A DNA stretch of 64,000 nt from Ruminococcus sp. YE71 (GCF_900119155.1 NZ_FPIR01000004.1:90222-154221), one strand, 5' to 3'; positions 36,377-44,982 are shown, numbered from the stretch's first letter. The notes: generated by a model not told the origin, from the letters alone. Made by a program: numbers and translations.

Positions 36377-37330
36377 ATGAAAAAAGCACTCAAATTATTC
36401 GGAAAATTTATACTCATACTGCTGATACTGATAGTCGCGTTCCTTGTCATCACGGGCATTTGGAATGCTATCGCGATGCATGGCGAAAAGGAGATCCTCA
36501 AGGAATATCCCGGACAGCTCGTTGAGATCGACGGTCACAATATGCACATTTACACAGAGGGAGACGGCGACCACACCATACTGTTCCTGTCGGGCTGGGG
36601 AACTGAATCGCCCTACTACGACTTCAAGCCCCTCTACTCGAAGCTCAGCGGCGACTACAAATGCGTGGTCATCGAGAAGTTCGGCTATGGGTTCAGCGAC
36701 GAGATCGACGGTGAACGCGATTTCGACACCATACTCCGCGAGGACAGAGAAGCCCTCGAAAAGCTCGGCATCAACGGTCCCTTCGTGCTGTGTCCCCACT
36801 CGCTGTCGGGACTTGAAGCGACCCTCTGGGCGCAGAAGTACCCCGACGAGGTCGAGGGCATCGTGGGGCTCGATATGTCTTTCGGCAACAACCCGAACCT
36901 CGTAACAGCAAAGGAAAGCAAGGCGCAGAAAGCGATCATGAAGCTCAACAAGGTCGTCAGGATCTCGGGCATCAACCGTTTTCTGCTGACGATCAGCGAC
37001 AACGAGGGACTTTCCGACGAGGAGACGAAGCAGTATATCGCGCTTGTCAGCAAGAACCAGGCGAACGACACCACCTGCCGCGAGAATGACGCTGTCACGG
37101 CGGTATTCGGCGAGATAACAGGGGCTGCCCTGCCTGACACTCCGACCATACAGTACATTTCTGCCGACCGCAAGGATGATGAGTCCGTGCTCAAAGCCTG
37201 CGACGAGATAGTTGCGGCTTCCAAAGACGGCAAAATGATCGAGCTTGACTGCGGTCACTACGTTCATCAGTATGAATCCGAGCGCATAGCTGAGGAAATG
37301 AAAGAATTCATTTCGGGACTCAACAAATAA
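36377..37330 (+). CDS. Membrane-anchored alpha/beta hydrolase, copy 1
   Basis: 317 residues. One N-terminal membrane helix (about 8-30) places an alpha/beta-hydrolase domain outside the membrane. The oxyanion segment is LSGWGTESP, the nucleophile elbow is CPHSLSGLEA (first Gly of GxSxG replaced by His), and the catalytic His lies in LDCGHYVHQYE near the end. AAAGGAG lies before the ATG. It is followed after 15 bp by a close paralogue of identical length and preceded by a decayed copy. Substrate unknown. Confidence 0.85.
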   Translation: MKKALKLFGKFILILLILIVAFLVITGIWNAIAMHGEKEILKEYPGQLVEIDGHNMHIYTEGDGDHTILFLSGWGTESPYYDFKPLYSKLSGDYKCVVIEKFGYGFSDEIDGERDFDTILREDREALEKLGINGPFVLCPHSLSGLEATLWAQKYPDEVEGIVGLDMSFGNNPNLVTAKESKAQKAIMKLNKVVRISGINRFLLTISDNEGLSDEETKQYIALVSKNQANDTTCRENDAVTAVFGEITGAALPDTPTIQYISADRKDDESVLKACDEIVAASKDGKMIELDCGHYVHQYESERIAEEMKEFISGLNK

Positions 37331-37345
37331 AGCGAGGATACAACC

Positions 37346-38299
37346 ATGAAAAAAGCACTGAAAATAATCGGGAAAATACTTCTCGGACTGCTGATACTGC
37401 TTACGGTATTCCTTATCATCATGACGGTATACAATCAGATAATGCTCAAAAAGAACAAGGACTTGTACGAAAAGCCGCTCGGTCAGCTTGTCGAGGTGGA
37501 CGGGCACAACATGAGCATCTACACCGAGGGCGAGGGTCAGCACACTATCGTGTTCATGTCGGGGTGGGGGACTTCCTCGCCGATACTGGACTTCAAGCCG
37601 CTGTATTCACGGCTCTCGGACGAGTACAGATGCGTCGTTGTGGAGAAATTCGGCTACGGTTTTTCCGACATCGTGGACGGCGAGCGCGATATGGACACTC
37701 TGCTCCGTCAGGACAGAGAGGCTCTGCAAAAGGCAGGTATCGAAGCGCCGTATGTGCTGTGTGCGCACTCTTTTTCGGGCTACGAGGCGACGCTCTGGGC
37801 GCAGAAATACCCCGATGAAGTCGAGGGTATCGTGGGGCTTGATATGTGTACGCCCAACTGCGAGAGTGAGGAAACGCAGAAAAACGAGTCGAAACAGCTG
37901 GGGCTTGTAAAGCTTATCAACAGGGCGGGAAAGAACACGGGGCTGATAAGGCTTGTGGATTACGATCAGTCGGGGACGCTCACCGAAGACGAGGAAAAAA
38001 TATTCACCGAGATAGCCTGCCATATCACCGCAAACGATACGATAATCAACGAGGGCGACATCGACTGCCGTATCAACGCGACTGCCGAGCTGAACTCCGC
38101 GCCCCTGCCGACCGTTCCCGTGCTGATGTACGTTTCCGCCGATAATTCGGGCGATGAACTGTGGGTCGGCGGTATGCAGGCTATGGTCGATGCGTCCTTA
38201 GACGGAAAACTGATACAGCTTGACTGCGGTCACTACGTTCACGATTTCGAGTACGAAAGGATAAGCGGAGAGATGAAAGCGTTCATAGCAAAACTTTGA
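37346..38299 (+). CDS. Membrane-anchored alpha/beta hydrolase, copy 2
   Basis: 317 residues, the same length as its upstream neighbour and identical over long blocks (for example EATLWAQKYPDEVEGIVGLD). N-terminal membrane helix about 8-30; MSGWGTSSP; nucleophile elbow CAHSFSGYEA; His in LDCGHYVHDFE. The first half is much more alike than residues 175-240, so divergence is concentrated in the likely substrate lid. GAGG precedes the ATG. This is the last gene of the tandem. Confidence 0.85.
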   Translation: MKKALKIIGKILLGLLILLTVFLIIMTVYNQIMLKKNKDLYEKPLGQLVEVDGHNMSIYTEGEGQHTIVFMSGWGTSSPILDFKPLYSRLSDEYRCVVVEKFGYGFSDIVDGERDMDTLLRQDREALQKAGIEAPYVLCAHSFSGYEATLWAQKYPDEVEGIVGLDMCTPNCESEETQKNESKQLGLVKLINRAGKNTGLIRLVDYDQSGTLTEDEEKIFTEIACHITANDTIINEGDIDCRINATAELNSAPLPTVPVLMYVSADNSGDELWVGGMQAMVDASLDGKLIQLDCGHYVHDFEYERISGEMKAFIAKL

Positions 38300-38394
38300 A
38301 GAAAGATAACAGATGAAAGATAACAGATAACCGCATCAAGTATGATGCTGAAATGAGCGGCTGCGCCGCGTATCTGAATATTTGGCGGTTATCT

Positions 38395-38431
38395 ATAATT
38401 CGTAGGGTGGGGGCTTGCCCCCCACCTCGGG
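38395..38431. repeat. GC-rich palindrome
   Basis: GTGGGGGCTTGCCCCCCAC forms a short perfect hairpin in the otherwise featureless gap after the hydrolases. It is unlike the arms of the dispersed repeat. Confidence 0.4.
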
Positions 38432-38538
38432 CGCAAAACAAATGTCCGATTATCTGCGGCGGTTGCAGAGCCGAGGACGGATCATCAGAGAAAATAAGAT
38501 ATTTCTTTGGATTTTAAAGACTATTTAAGAAATTGTGT

Positions 38539-38547
38539 GATATAATT
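38539..38547 (+). promoter_or_regulatory. Extended -10 promoter for padR operon
   Basis: TGATATAAT with no good -35 box at 17 bp; the transcript would start near 38554. Confidence 0.5.
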
Positions 38548-38575
38548 ATAATCGGAAAGAGACGAGGATACTGAT

Positions 38576-38632
38576 ATGAAAAAAACAGTACTGAACAGCT
38601 TTGACGTTCGTGGGAACGGGGTGAGAACATGA
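38576..38632 (+). CDS. 18-residue leader ORF overlapping padR
   Basis: MKKTVLNSFDVRGNGVRT, with GAGGATACTGAT before its ATG. Its stop TGA overlaps the padR ATG (ATGA), and the padR ribosome-binding sequence GGGG-TGAG lies inside it. This geometry points to translational coupling of padR to the small ORF. The peptide itself has no recognisable motif. Confidence 0.5.
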   Translation: MKKTVLNSFDVRGNGVRT

Positions 38633-38967
38633 GTGTATTCCCGATAAGCGCGGCACTTCTTGACGCTATGGTGCTTGCCGTTACGGAAAATGAGGACAGC
38701 TACGGCTACAAGATAACCAAAGACATCCAGGAGAAGGTCAGCGTCAGCGAATCGACGCTCTACCCCGTGCTCAGACGATTGCAGAAAAACGGGATGCTCG
38801 AAGTCTACGATATGCCGTATCTTGGGCGTAACCGCCGCTACTACCGCATAACAGAATGCGGCAAGGAACAGCTTTACGAGCTCAGACATGAGTGGACGGA
38901 TTTTTCAAGACAGATCGGTTATTTTTTGAACGAGAGAAATGAACGAAAGGATATGGAGACATCATGA
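38629..38967 (+). CDS. PadR-family transcriptional regulator
   Basis: 112 residues, PadR winged helix: SYGYKITKDIQEKVSVSEST (helix 2-3), LYPVLRRLQKNGMLEVYD (recognition helix and wing) and NRRYYRITECGKEQL. In Firmicutes such regulators are commonly followed by a DUF1700/adhesin-like membrane protein, as here, where the stop overlaps the next ATG by 4 bp. It probably represses its own operon. The inducer is unknown. Confidence 0.93.
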   Translation: MSVFPISAALLDAMVLAVTENEDSYGYKITKDIQEKVSVSESTLYPVLRRLQKNGMLEVYDMPYLGRNRRYYRITECGKEQLYELRHEWTDFSRQIGYFLNERNERKDMETS

Positions 38968-40529
38968 CGGTAAACGAGTACAGAGACAGACTGGTAATGG
39001 CGCTGTCGGCGTTCGACCAGGATGAGGTAGCGAGCGTGGTGGATTACTACACCGAACTCATCGAGGACGCAGACAATCAGGAAGAACAGATGATGAGCCT
39101 CGGCAGCCCCGAACAGCTCGCAACAAAGATAATCCAGGAGAACGGCTGGGTAAAGCCCGAGGAAGAACAGCAGTATTCGCAGGGCATGAACGGCTTCCCG
39201 CCCCCTCCGCAGAACGGCTTCCCGCCTCCCCCAAAGGCTTCTGGCTGGAGCGCATTCCGCATAATCGCGCTGGTGCTCACCATGCCTTTCTGGACTGCGG
39301 GCTACTCACTCATGGCGGCGCTCTTCATCGTGATAGCGGCGGTATACTTTGCCTGCGCGGCGGCTTCGGCAGCAAGCTTCGTGGCGGCGTTCAAGTACAT
39401 CAAGCAGTTCGTACCCTTCACCATCGAGATGTTCTTTGTGGCACTGATGATGCTCGGTCTGACAGTTCTTCTTTTCAGACCTGTGAAGGCACTGTTCCGC
39501 GGCGCGGCAGGACTCATCGCAGACTACAGCTATTTCCTGTTCGCACCGGGTCACATCAGACAGAAGCGCAGAGGTATGGCGCCGATAAACAAGCTGGCAG
39601 TCATCGTCGGCGCGGCACTGCTCGTTCTCGGAACTTCGGGCGCGATATTCAGCGAGTACAACAACAACAAGCGCATGGACGCTTACATCCAGAAGATGGA
39701 TCTTGAGACCTTCGAGCAGAGTCTCAGCGGTCCCACCGACAACCTCTCCATCAACGCAAAGATCGGCAGCATAACCGTACTGCCCTCCACCGACGGCAAG
39801 GCAAAACTGCTGTGCGAGAACGTTCACAGAGAATACCTCAAGATCGAATCGGACGGCAGAATGAAGATCAGATACAACTACGATCTCATGAAGAGCTCGC
39901 CGCTGAGCCCTAAATTCGGCTTCGGTTCAATAAACAAGTACGCCGAAAAGACTACGCCGAAATTCACCCTTTATCTGCCCGAAGGTCAGACCTCGAAGAT
40001 CAAGGTCTCCGCTTCCCTCGGAAATATAAAGCTCTCGGGCATCACGGCGACCGAGATGAATATCGAATGCAACTGCGGCGAGGTCGAACTGAGCGGATGC
40101 AAAGCCGCCGATCTTGACCTCAACAACGACCTCGGCGAAAACAAGATCGAAAGCTGCACTTTCACCGACGCGAAGGTCATCGACCACTGCGGCAGCATCG
40201 AGCTGTCGGGCACGACCTGTGAGGGTCAGATGACCGTTACCGACGACCTCGGCGACATCAAGGTGAACGAATGCACATTCAAGGCAGTCAGCGTCACCGA
40301 CAACTGCGGAGATATTGACGTCAGCCAGACAACCTTCACAGCAGCGTCCGCGTTCCAAAACGACCTCGGCAGCTGCAATATAGACCTCCTCGGCACCGAC
40401 TACGCCATCATGGCAACCACAGACCTCGGCGATGTCCGCATAAACGGCGAGGAACAGACCTCGACCACAGGCACCATCCCCGTAACCATAAATTGCAGCG
40501 CAGGAAGCATCACCGTCACCTTTAAATGA
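38964..40529 (+). CDS. DUF1700 membrane protein with C-terminal DUF4097-like beta-helix
   Basis: 521 residues. Residues 1-65 are the DUF1700 helical start (MTVNEYRDRLVMALSAFDQD; SLGSPEQLATKIIQENG), followed by a Pro-rich linker (GFPPPPQNGFPPPP). Four hydrophobic helices follow between about 95 and 235. From about 260 a repetitive beta domain alternates DLGxxxV/I and NCGxIxxS units roughly every 20 residues, as in DUF4097/adhesin-type beta helices. Such proteins are thought to act in envelope-stress signalling together with the PadR partner. Function is inference. Repeat R6 begins one base after the stop codon. Confidence 0.85.
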   Translation: MTVNEYRDRLVMALSAFDQDEVASVVDYYTELIEDADNQEEQMMSLGSPEQLATKIIQENGWVKPEEEQQYSQGMNGFPPPPQNGFPPPPKASGWSAFRIIALVLTMPFWTAGYSLMAALFIVIAAVYFACAAASAASFVAAFKYIKQFVPFTIEMFFVALMMLGLTVLLFRPVKALFRGAAGLIADYSYFLFAPGHIRQKRRGMAPINKLAVIVGAALLVLGTSGAIFSEYNNNKRMDAYIQKMDLETFEQSLSGPTDNLSINAKIGSITVLPSTDGKAKLLCENVHREYLKIESDGRMKIRYNYDLMKSSPLSPKFGFGSINKYAEKTTPKFTLYLPEGQTSKIKVSASLGNIKLSGITATEMNIECNCGEVELSGCKAADLDLNNDLGENKIESCTFTDAKVIDHCGSIELSGTTCEGQMTVTDDLGDIKVNECTFKAVSVTDNCGDIDVSQTTFTAASAFQNDLGSCNIDLLGTDYAIMATTDLGDVRINGEEQTSTTGTIPVTINCSAGSITVTFK

Positions 40530-40555
40530 CGAGTGCGGGTCTGACTGGGGGCAAC

Positions 40556-40670
40556 CCGCCTTAGCTTCGCACGTTTCGCCTTAGCTTCGCACGTCCGCCT
40601 TAGCTTCGCACGTCCGCCTTAGCTTCGCACGTCCGCCTTAGCTTCGCACGTCCGCCTTAGCTTCGCACGG
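40556..40670 (+). repeat. Six tandem 19-bp units within repeat R6
   Basis: Unit CCGCCTTAGCTTCGCACGT at 40556, 40575 (20 bp, TT start), 40595, 40614, 40633 and 40652 (last ends CGG). Single copies occur inverted at about 33002-33020 and at 54142-54163, inside or beside the same hairpin arm of other repeat copies. Confidence 0.95.
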
Positions 40671-40761
40671 CTAGAAGAAAGGTTTCCCCCACCCCCCTTC
40701 CAAAGACTTTTAATATTGTCGTCTGTTGGTTGTGGTTTGGAAGATAGCCTATCACCGCTTC

Positions 40762-40878
40762 AAGAGTGACAATCTGAAAAATACTGCAATTGAAGCGTTA
40801 TCCACCATCGAACGTTTTTTTGGCAAGAGCGCACAATTGAAGAGAAGAGCGCCACTCTTCCCGCCCAACACAAAATAA
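40762..40878 (+). pseudogene. 38-codon repeat ORF, copy in R6 without ATG
   Basis: Same length and stop position as the frame at 2878-2994, but the first codon is AAG. It reads KSDNLKNTAIEALSTIERFF, then GK and KRRAPLFPPNTK. With no start codon it is probably not translated from this point, though the frame is open upstream for at least 14 more codons. Confidence 0.35.
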
Positions 40879-41039
40879 TGCAGAAGCACCCCAAAGCCAA
40901 AAAGTATTAAAAGTTTTAGGAAAGGGGTTTGGGGGAAACCCTTTTTTCAAAAGGGTTTCCCCCAAGACAATCCCGCACTCATTAAGCGTAAAGCGCAACA
41001 CCCCCCGAAGCAGGTCGAAGCTGCTTCGGGGGGTGTTGG

Positions 41040-41969
41040 TCATACCAGCATTTTGAGTTTGGAACCGAGGATGCGCATTTCGACGCTGCGGGATCTGCCG
41101 ATGACCTCGCCGTCGGTGTGGACCCACAGGGGTTCGTCCGACCGCATCGCTATGTGTTCGGCGCGTTCGCTGTACACACCGCGCATGGACAGGTGTTTGC
41201 CTTTCAGCGCTTTCGGCAGCATCATGACAAACTCAGGATGTGACAGTCCGTTTCCGATGCAGAGGTCGAGCTGACCGTCGGCATAGTCGGCGTCGGGGCA
41301 GAATTTCAGTCCGCCGCCTTCGTGACAGTGGTTCATCGCGACCGCGCACAGGCACTTTTTGTACCGTTTGGTTTTTCCGCCGCAGGTTATCGTCACCGCC
41401 GACGGCCGTGCCGTGAAGCACACACGTATCGCCTTGATGATATATATCAGCCGTCCCAGCCCGAAACGGTTCAGGATGGGTTTGAGCCGCGAACGGTTCA
41501 CGAGCTCGCAGGTCGCAGCCCCGAAACCAACGTCGCTGCTGATATTGAATCGCCGCTTTATCACGCTGCCGTCCTCGCAGCGGAATGTCAGCTCACCGAC
41601 GTCGGCTTCGCGCTTCACGGTGCCGTCGAGCATCCTGCGGACAAGTTCCTCAGTGTCTGAGGGAAGACCCATATCGCGCACCATATCGTTGCCCGTGCCG
41701 CAGGGGATGAACCCGTACTTTGTCCTCTCAAAATCGACGATGCCGTTCACAGCCTCGTTCTGCGTACCGTCGCCGCCGATGACGACCAGCGCGGTCTCTT
41801 CCCCGCGGGAGGTCAGTTCGCGGCACATCTCCTCGATGCCGTATTCCTTCTCCGAGCGCCGCAGGGTGTAGGTGCAGTCGCCCGACCTGAATAGCGGCTC
41901 GACCGCCAGCCATTTTTTCCACGCCTTTCCCGACGCGCCCGTCGGATTCACAAGTATCTCAAAATGCAT
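41040..41969 (-). CDS. Diacylglycerol/sphingosine kinase-family lipid kinase
   Basis: 309 residues from ATG 41969, fitting the family start HFEILVNPTGASGKAWK. The nucleotide-binding motif VVIGGDGTQNEAVNG and the GFIPCGTGNDMVRDMG loop are the DAGK catalytic signatures. The second domain has the usual FNISSDVGFGA and CPDADYADGQLDLCIGN segments. Likely a YegS/DgkB-type enzyme phosphorylating diacylglycerol in membrane-lipid recycling. The ribosome-binding site is weak; a TTG at 42014 is possible but falls in the terminator of the neighbouring gene. Confidence 0.88.
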   Translation of the reverse strand: MHFEILVNPTGASGKAWKKWLAVEPLFRSGDCTYTLRRSEKEYGIEEMCRELTSRGEETALVVIGGDGTQNEAVNGIVDFERTKYGFIPCGTGNDMVRDMGLPSDTEELVRRMLDGTVKREADVGELTFRCEDGSVIKRRFNISSDVGFGAATCELVNRSRLKPILNRFGLGRLIYIIKAIRVCFTARPSAVTITCGGKTKRYKKCLCAVAMNHCHEGGGLKFCPDADYADGQLDLCIGNGLSHPEFVMMLPKALKGKHLSMRGVYSERAEHIAMRSDEPLWVHTDGEVIGRSRSVEMRILGSKLKMLV

Positions 41970-42007
41970 ACCAAACCAACTTTCTCTGTTCTCTCTAATT
42001 CTCTCTA

Positions 42008-42044
42008 AAGACAAAGCCCGTGAGCCGAGCGGTTCACGGGCTTT
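42008..42044 (-). terminator. Terminator of the hydrogenase gene
   Basis: Stem AAAGCCCGTGA/TCACGGGCTTT (42013-42023 with 42034-42044), T-rich on the minus strand. Confidence 0.8.
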
Positions 42045-42065
42045 AAAAGACTTTTATGGTTTTGC

Positions 42066-43751
42066 TCAGAGTTCGCCTGCGGTCTTGTGCAGAGTGTCGT
42101 TGAGTTCATCAACGAGCTGAGTGATCTGTTCGATCGACTCGGTGATGAGCTTCGAGCTTTCGCTGGTCTTTGTAACGTTCTCGTCAAGTGCGCCAAACGC
42201 CTTGATGGTCGTTTCAAGGATACCGATGAGCTGCTGAACGCTGCCTGCGTCCATGGTCGAGTTGCCCTTGCAGAACGCAACAACGTTCTGGAGGAGGTTG
42301 TTTACGACGCCTGCTCTCTCGTGAGTCTTGGTGTTTGCATCGCCGATATTGGTAACGTTCTCGGTTATCATGTCAACGTCGGCCTTGAGCTTGTCGGACA
42401 GAGCGAGACACTCGTTGGTGATCTCCTCAAGCTTTTCATGCTGCTCCTGTAAAGCGCTGTGTCTTGCGAGCAGTACGCTCTTAGCGTGAACGATACAGTT
42501 CTCGGGAGTATTGAGGCCTCTGTAGATAGAGATAGCCATATCGCGGCAGCTGTTGTAACCGCAGGCGTGGCAGTCGTAGCTGCGCTCGTCTTCGTTGTGC
42601 TTGCCCATGAGCTCGTAAACGCTTTCGAGCTGCTTGTCGGTAGGCACGGGGGTAGGCTTCTGAGGACGGTAGTTTCTCATGAAGTCCGCGAGTCTGAGCT
42701 CGTCATCGAACTTCTTGTAGAGCTTATCCTCACCTCTGTTGAAGGCGCCGCTGGTCTTACGTCTTGCCTTAGCGTCCTTCTCGACCTCACGCATGGTAGC
42801 CATAACGTCGAACACGCTCTGAGCGGTGCCTGTACCGGGACCTACGTTGCAGCCGAACTCGCAGGAGAGAACGTCGAAAACTTCTGGGTGCTTGAACTCG
42901 GGCATCTGAGCGTACATATCGAGCTCGGGGTAGACCTTGTGAGCGCCCTCGGAAGTAGTGATATTGATATCGGGGTCGAACAGCCAGAGGTTGTCTCTGA
43001 GACCGCCCGGACGGGAGTAAACGCTGCCCATCTGACCCTGCTGGTCATCGAACGAGTAGTCAAGCTCCTGTGCGGAGTTGGTAGGTATTCTTATATCGTT
43101 CTTGTCGAAGTATTCCTTCAGCTTCTTGAAGGTGATGTTGTAGTCGATAAGTCCGGTATCAATGAACTCATTCTTCTTAGCGATACACGGAGACAGCATA
43201 GCGATAGGATTATTGCGTCTGAGGTACTTTCTTACATAGGTCGCTTCACACATAACGGGGCTGTGGATAGGCGAGAGGTTCTGTAAAAGCTTGGGCTGAT
43301 ACATCTCTATGTACTTTACTATAGCCGCGCAGGGCTGTGTGATGATGTTGCCTACCTTCTTGTTCTGGATAGCTCTCAGGTGTGCCCACGAGCAGATATC
43401 CGCACCGAAGGATACGTCATAGATGATGCATCCCTTCTTCTTGAACCAGTCAAGGATACCCTTCCACTGGGTCGGGAACGCAGATTTTATCGAAGGTGCG
43501 GCAAGGATTATGAGCTTATCGCTGTTCATGCGGCTCATAGCAGCCTCGGTATCATCAAGATAGTCTCTTGCGCCGTGGTTGCACGCCTTTACGCACTCAC
43601 CGCAGGCGATGCAGCGGTCGTTGTTGACTGTGGTAACAAATCTTCCGTCCTCTAATATTTTTGTGATGTTAGCCTCCGTAGCGGGACATACTCTGACGCA
43701 GGCATTACAGCCGACGCACTTGTCGGGTCTAACGATTATCAGATCAGCCAT
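42066..43751 (-). CDS. Sensory-type [FeFe] hydrogenase with signalling tail
   Basis: 561 residues. Two [4Fe-4S] ferredoxin motifs (C12, 15, 18, 22; C47, 50, 53, 57) precede an H-cluster domain whose ligand loops read TQPCAAIV (C141), LSPCIAKKNE (C189) and LSCEFGCNVGPG (C297, C301). These match the divergent group C/D hydrogenases, not the catalytic TSCCPxW form. A further Fe-S motif lies at C394, C397, C402, C419. From about 430 to 561 the chain is a long coiled coil resembling the tail of chemoreceptors. The PAS domain of HydS was not seen. This suggests an H2 or redox sensor. It lies 115 bp behind a DivIVA-like gene. Confidence 0.88.
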   Translation of the reverse strand: MADLIIVRPDKCVGCNACVRVCPATEANITKILEDGRFVTTVNNDRCIACGECVKACNHGARDYLDDTEAAMSRMNSDKLIILAAPSIKSAFPTQWKGILDWFKKKGCIIYDVSFGADICSWAHLRAIQNKKVGNIITQPCAAIVKYIEMYQPKLLQNLSPIHSPVMCEATYVRKYLRRNNPIAMLSPCIAKKNEFIDTGLIDYNITFKKLKEYFDKNDIRIPTNSAQELDYSFDDQQGQMGSVYSRPGGLRDNLWLFDPDINITTSEGAHKVYPELDMYAQMPEFKHPEVFDVLSCEFGCNVGPGTGTAQSVFDVMATMREVEKDAKARRKTSGAFNRGEDKLYKKFDDELRLADFMRNYRPQKPTPVPTDKQLESVYELMGKHNEDERSYDCHACGYNSCRDMAISIYRGLNTPENCIVHAKSVLLARHSALQEQHEKLEEITNECLALSDKLKADVDMITENVTNIGDANTKTHERAGVVNNLLQNVVAFCKGNSTMDAGSVQQLIGILETTIKAFGALDENVTKTSESSKLITESIEQITQLVDELNDTLHKTAGEL

Positions 43752-43866
43752 TTATAAAACAACTCCTTTTAATACTAATTTGCAGATCATATCTATATCG
43801 GGCACGCCCGGGTGCGGAATGGCTGCCGCACCCATTCATGCGTTCGTCCTAAAGGGAAATGCAGGC

Positions 43867-44982
43867 TCAGCTGTCGAGAGCTGCTGCCTGAGCCGCGAGA
43901 GCTGCAAGGTCAAGTCCGCCTGCGGGAGCAGCGTCCTTCTTCTCTTCCTTGGCGTCATCTCCGCCGAGTGCTGCCGCCTGAGCTGCGAGAGCCGCAAGGT
44001 CTACGCCGCCTGCGGGAGCTGCTGCGGTCTCAGCCGCAGGTGCAGAGCCGCCGTCGAGGGAAGCCGCAAGAGCCGCGAGCTTTTCGAGCTCTTCCTTTTT
44101 CTTCTTGTCAGCCTCGGAAACAGCCGATGCGTATACAGCGGTGACCTTCTTATATTCGGGAGCTTCGGGATATTCGGGCTCGAACTTCTTCGGCTCTCTG
44201 AACTGGGGAACTCCGCCCTGCTTGAGAGTCTTGTCCGCCTTTTTGAGCATCTCCTCGCTCTCGCCGAGCTTGGCGATACCGTCCTTCTGGAAGGTCTCGA
44301 ACACGTTCTTGAGCTTCTCGACCTCAGCGGTGAAGCGCTCAACGTCGGAGAGCAGGCTGGCTCTGAGGTTATCGGAAGCCGCATCCATCTTCTCGGACTT
44401 GTTCTTTGCCTCAGCGTCGATCTCGGCAGCGCGTGTCTCAGCGTCGAAGATTATCTTCTTAGCCTTATTGTTTGCCTCATCAATGGTATCCTCAGCCAGC
44501 TTCTTCGAGTCAGCCTCGATCTGTTTAGCCTTGCCCGAAGCGGTATCCTCGATGAGCTTTGCGGACTTCTGAGCCTCGATGAAAACGGTGCTGAGTGCAG
44601 CCGCATCGGAGCCTGCGTTCGCAGCCTTGAGCTTGTCCTCAAGATCGGCCTTTTCGCCGTTAAGCTTCTCGATCTGAGCCTTGAGCTCTGCTATCTGATT
44701 GTCTTTCTGTTTATTATCGTCGTCTACAGCCTTGAACTTCTCGGAGAGAGTTTCGTTCTGTACCTGCACCTGCGTGAGTTTTGCACGCTCGGCAGCGAGG
44801 ATCGATTCGTGAGCCTTTTCCTCGTCGGTGCCCTTTTTGTACTCATCGAGTCTGAGCTTCGACACTCTCAGCTCATTTTTCAGCTCATAGACCTGAGTGA
44901 ACAGGAATTCGAGCTTTTTGTCAACGTCATTCTTGTCGTAACCGCCGAAGGTCACCGTTTTGATAAATCTGGATTCAGCCAT
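43867..44982 (-). CDS. DivIVA-like coiled-coil protein with duplicated Ala-rich tail
   Basis: 371 residues. The N-terminus (TFGGYDKNDVDKKLEFLFTQ) resembles the membrane-binding start of DivIVA/GpsB proteins. A coiled coil of about 200 residues follows (residues 25-250, Glu/Lys/Ala-rich). After a Pro/Glu linker, the tail carries the unit APAGG(V/L)DLAALAAQAAAL twice, separated by a charged spacer (GGDDAKEEKKDA). It might organise envelope or polar complexes; the neighbouring sensory hydrogenase, also with a coiled-coil tail, could be a partner. That is inference only. AGGAGG precedes the ATG. Confidence 0.75.
   Translation of the reverse strand: MAESRFIKTVTFGGYDKNDVDKKLEFLFTQVYELKNELRVSKLRLDEYKKGTDEEKAHESILAAERAKLTQVQVQNETLSEKFKAVDDDNKQKDNQIAELKAQIEKLNGEKADLEDKLKAANAGSDAAALSTVFIEAQKSAKLIEDTASGKAKQIEADSKKLAEDTIDEANNKAKKIIFDAETRAAEIDAEAKNKSEKMDAASDNLRASLLSDVERFTAEVEKLKNVFETFQKDGIAKLGESEEMLKKADKTLKQGGVPQFREPKKFEPEYPEAPEYKKVTAVYASAVSEADKKKKEELEKLAALAASLDGGSAPAAETAAAPAGGVDLAALAAQAAALGGDDAKEEKKDAAPAGGLDLAALAAQAAALDS

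Larger units (their letters stand above)
40531..40980 (+). repeat. Dispersed repeat, full copy with amplified 19-bp units (R6)
   Basis: Bounded exactly by GAGTGCGGG (40531-40539) and CCCGCACTC (40972-40980). The left arm holds the GGGGGCAACC/GGTTTCCCCC hairpin with six 19-bp units in its loop, then CTTCCAAAGACTTTTAATAT. The core (40720-40880) carries the 38-codon frame. The right arm is AAAAGTTTTAGGAAAGGGG then a GGGGGAAACCC/GGGTTTCCCCC hairpin. The arms are inverted relatives. It begins right after a stop codon and fills the gap to the kinase gene. Confidence 0.9.

Noticed and set aside
40556-40670. Six short repeats resembling a CRISPR array
   Set aside because: Units of 19-20 bp are directly adjacent with no spacers, and there are no cas genes; it is a tandem repeat inside a dispersed element.
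43809-43833. Terminator between the DivIVA-like gene and the hydrogenase
   Set aside because: GGGTGCGG/CCGCACCC forms a hairpin, but no T-run follows on the minus strand, so cotranscription remains likely.
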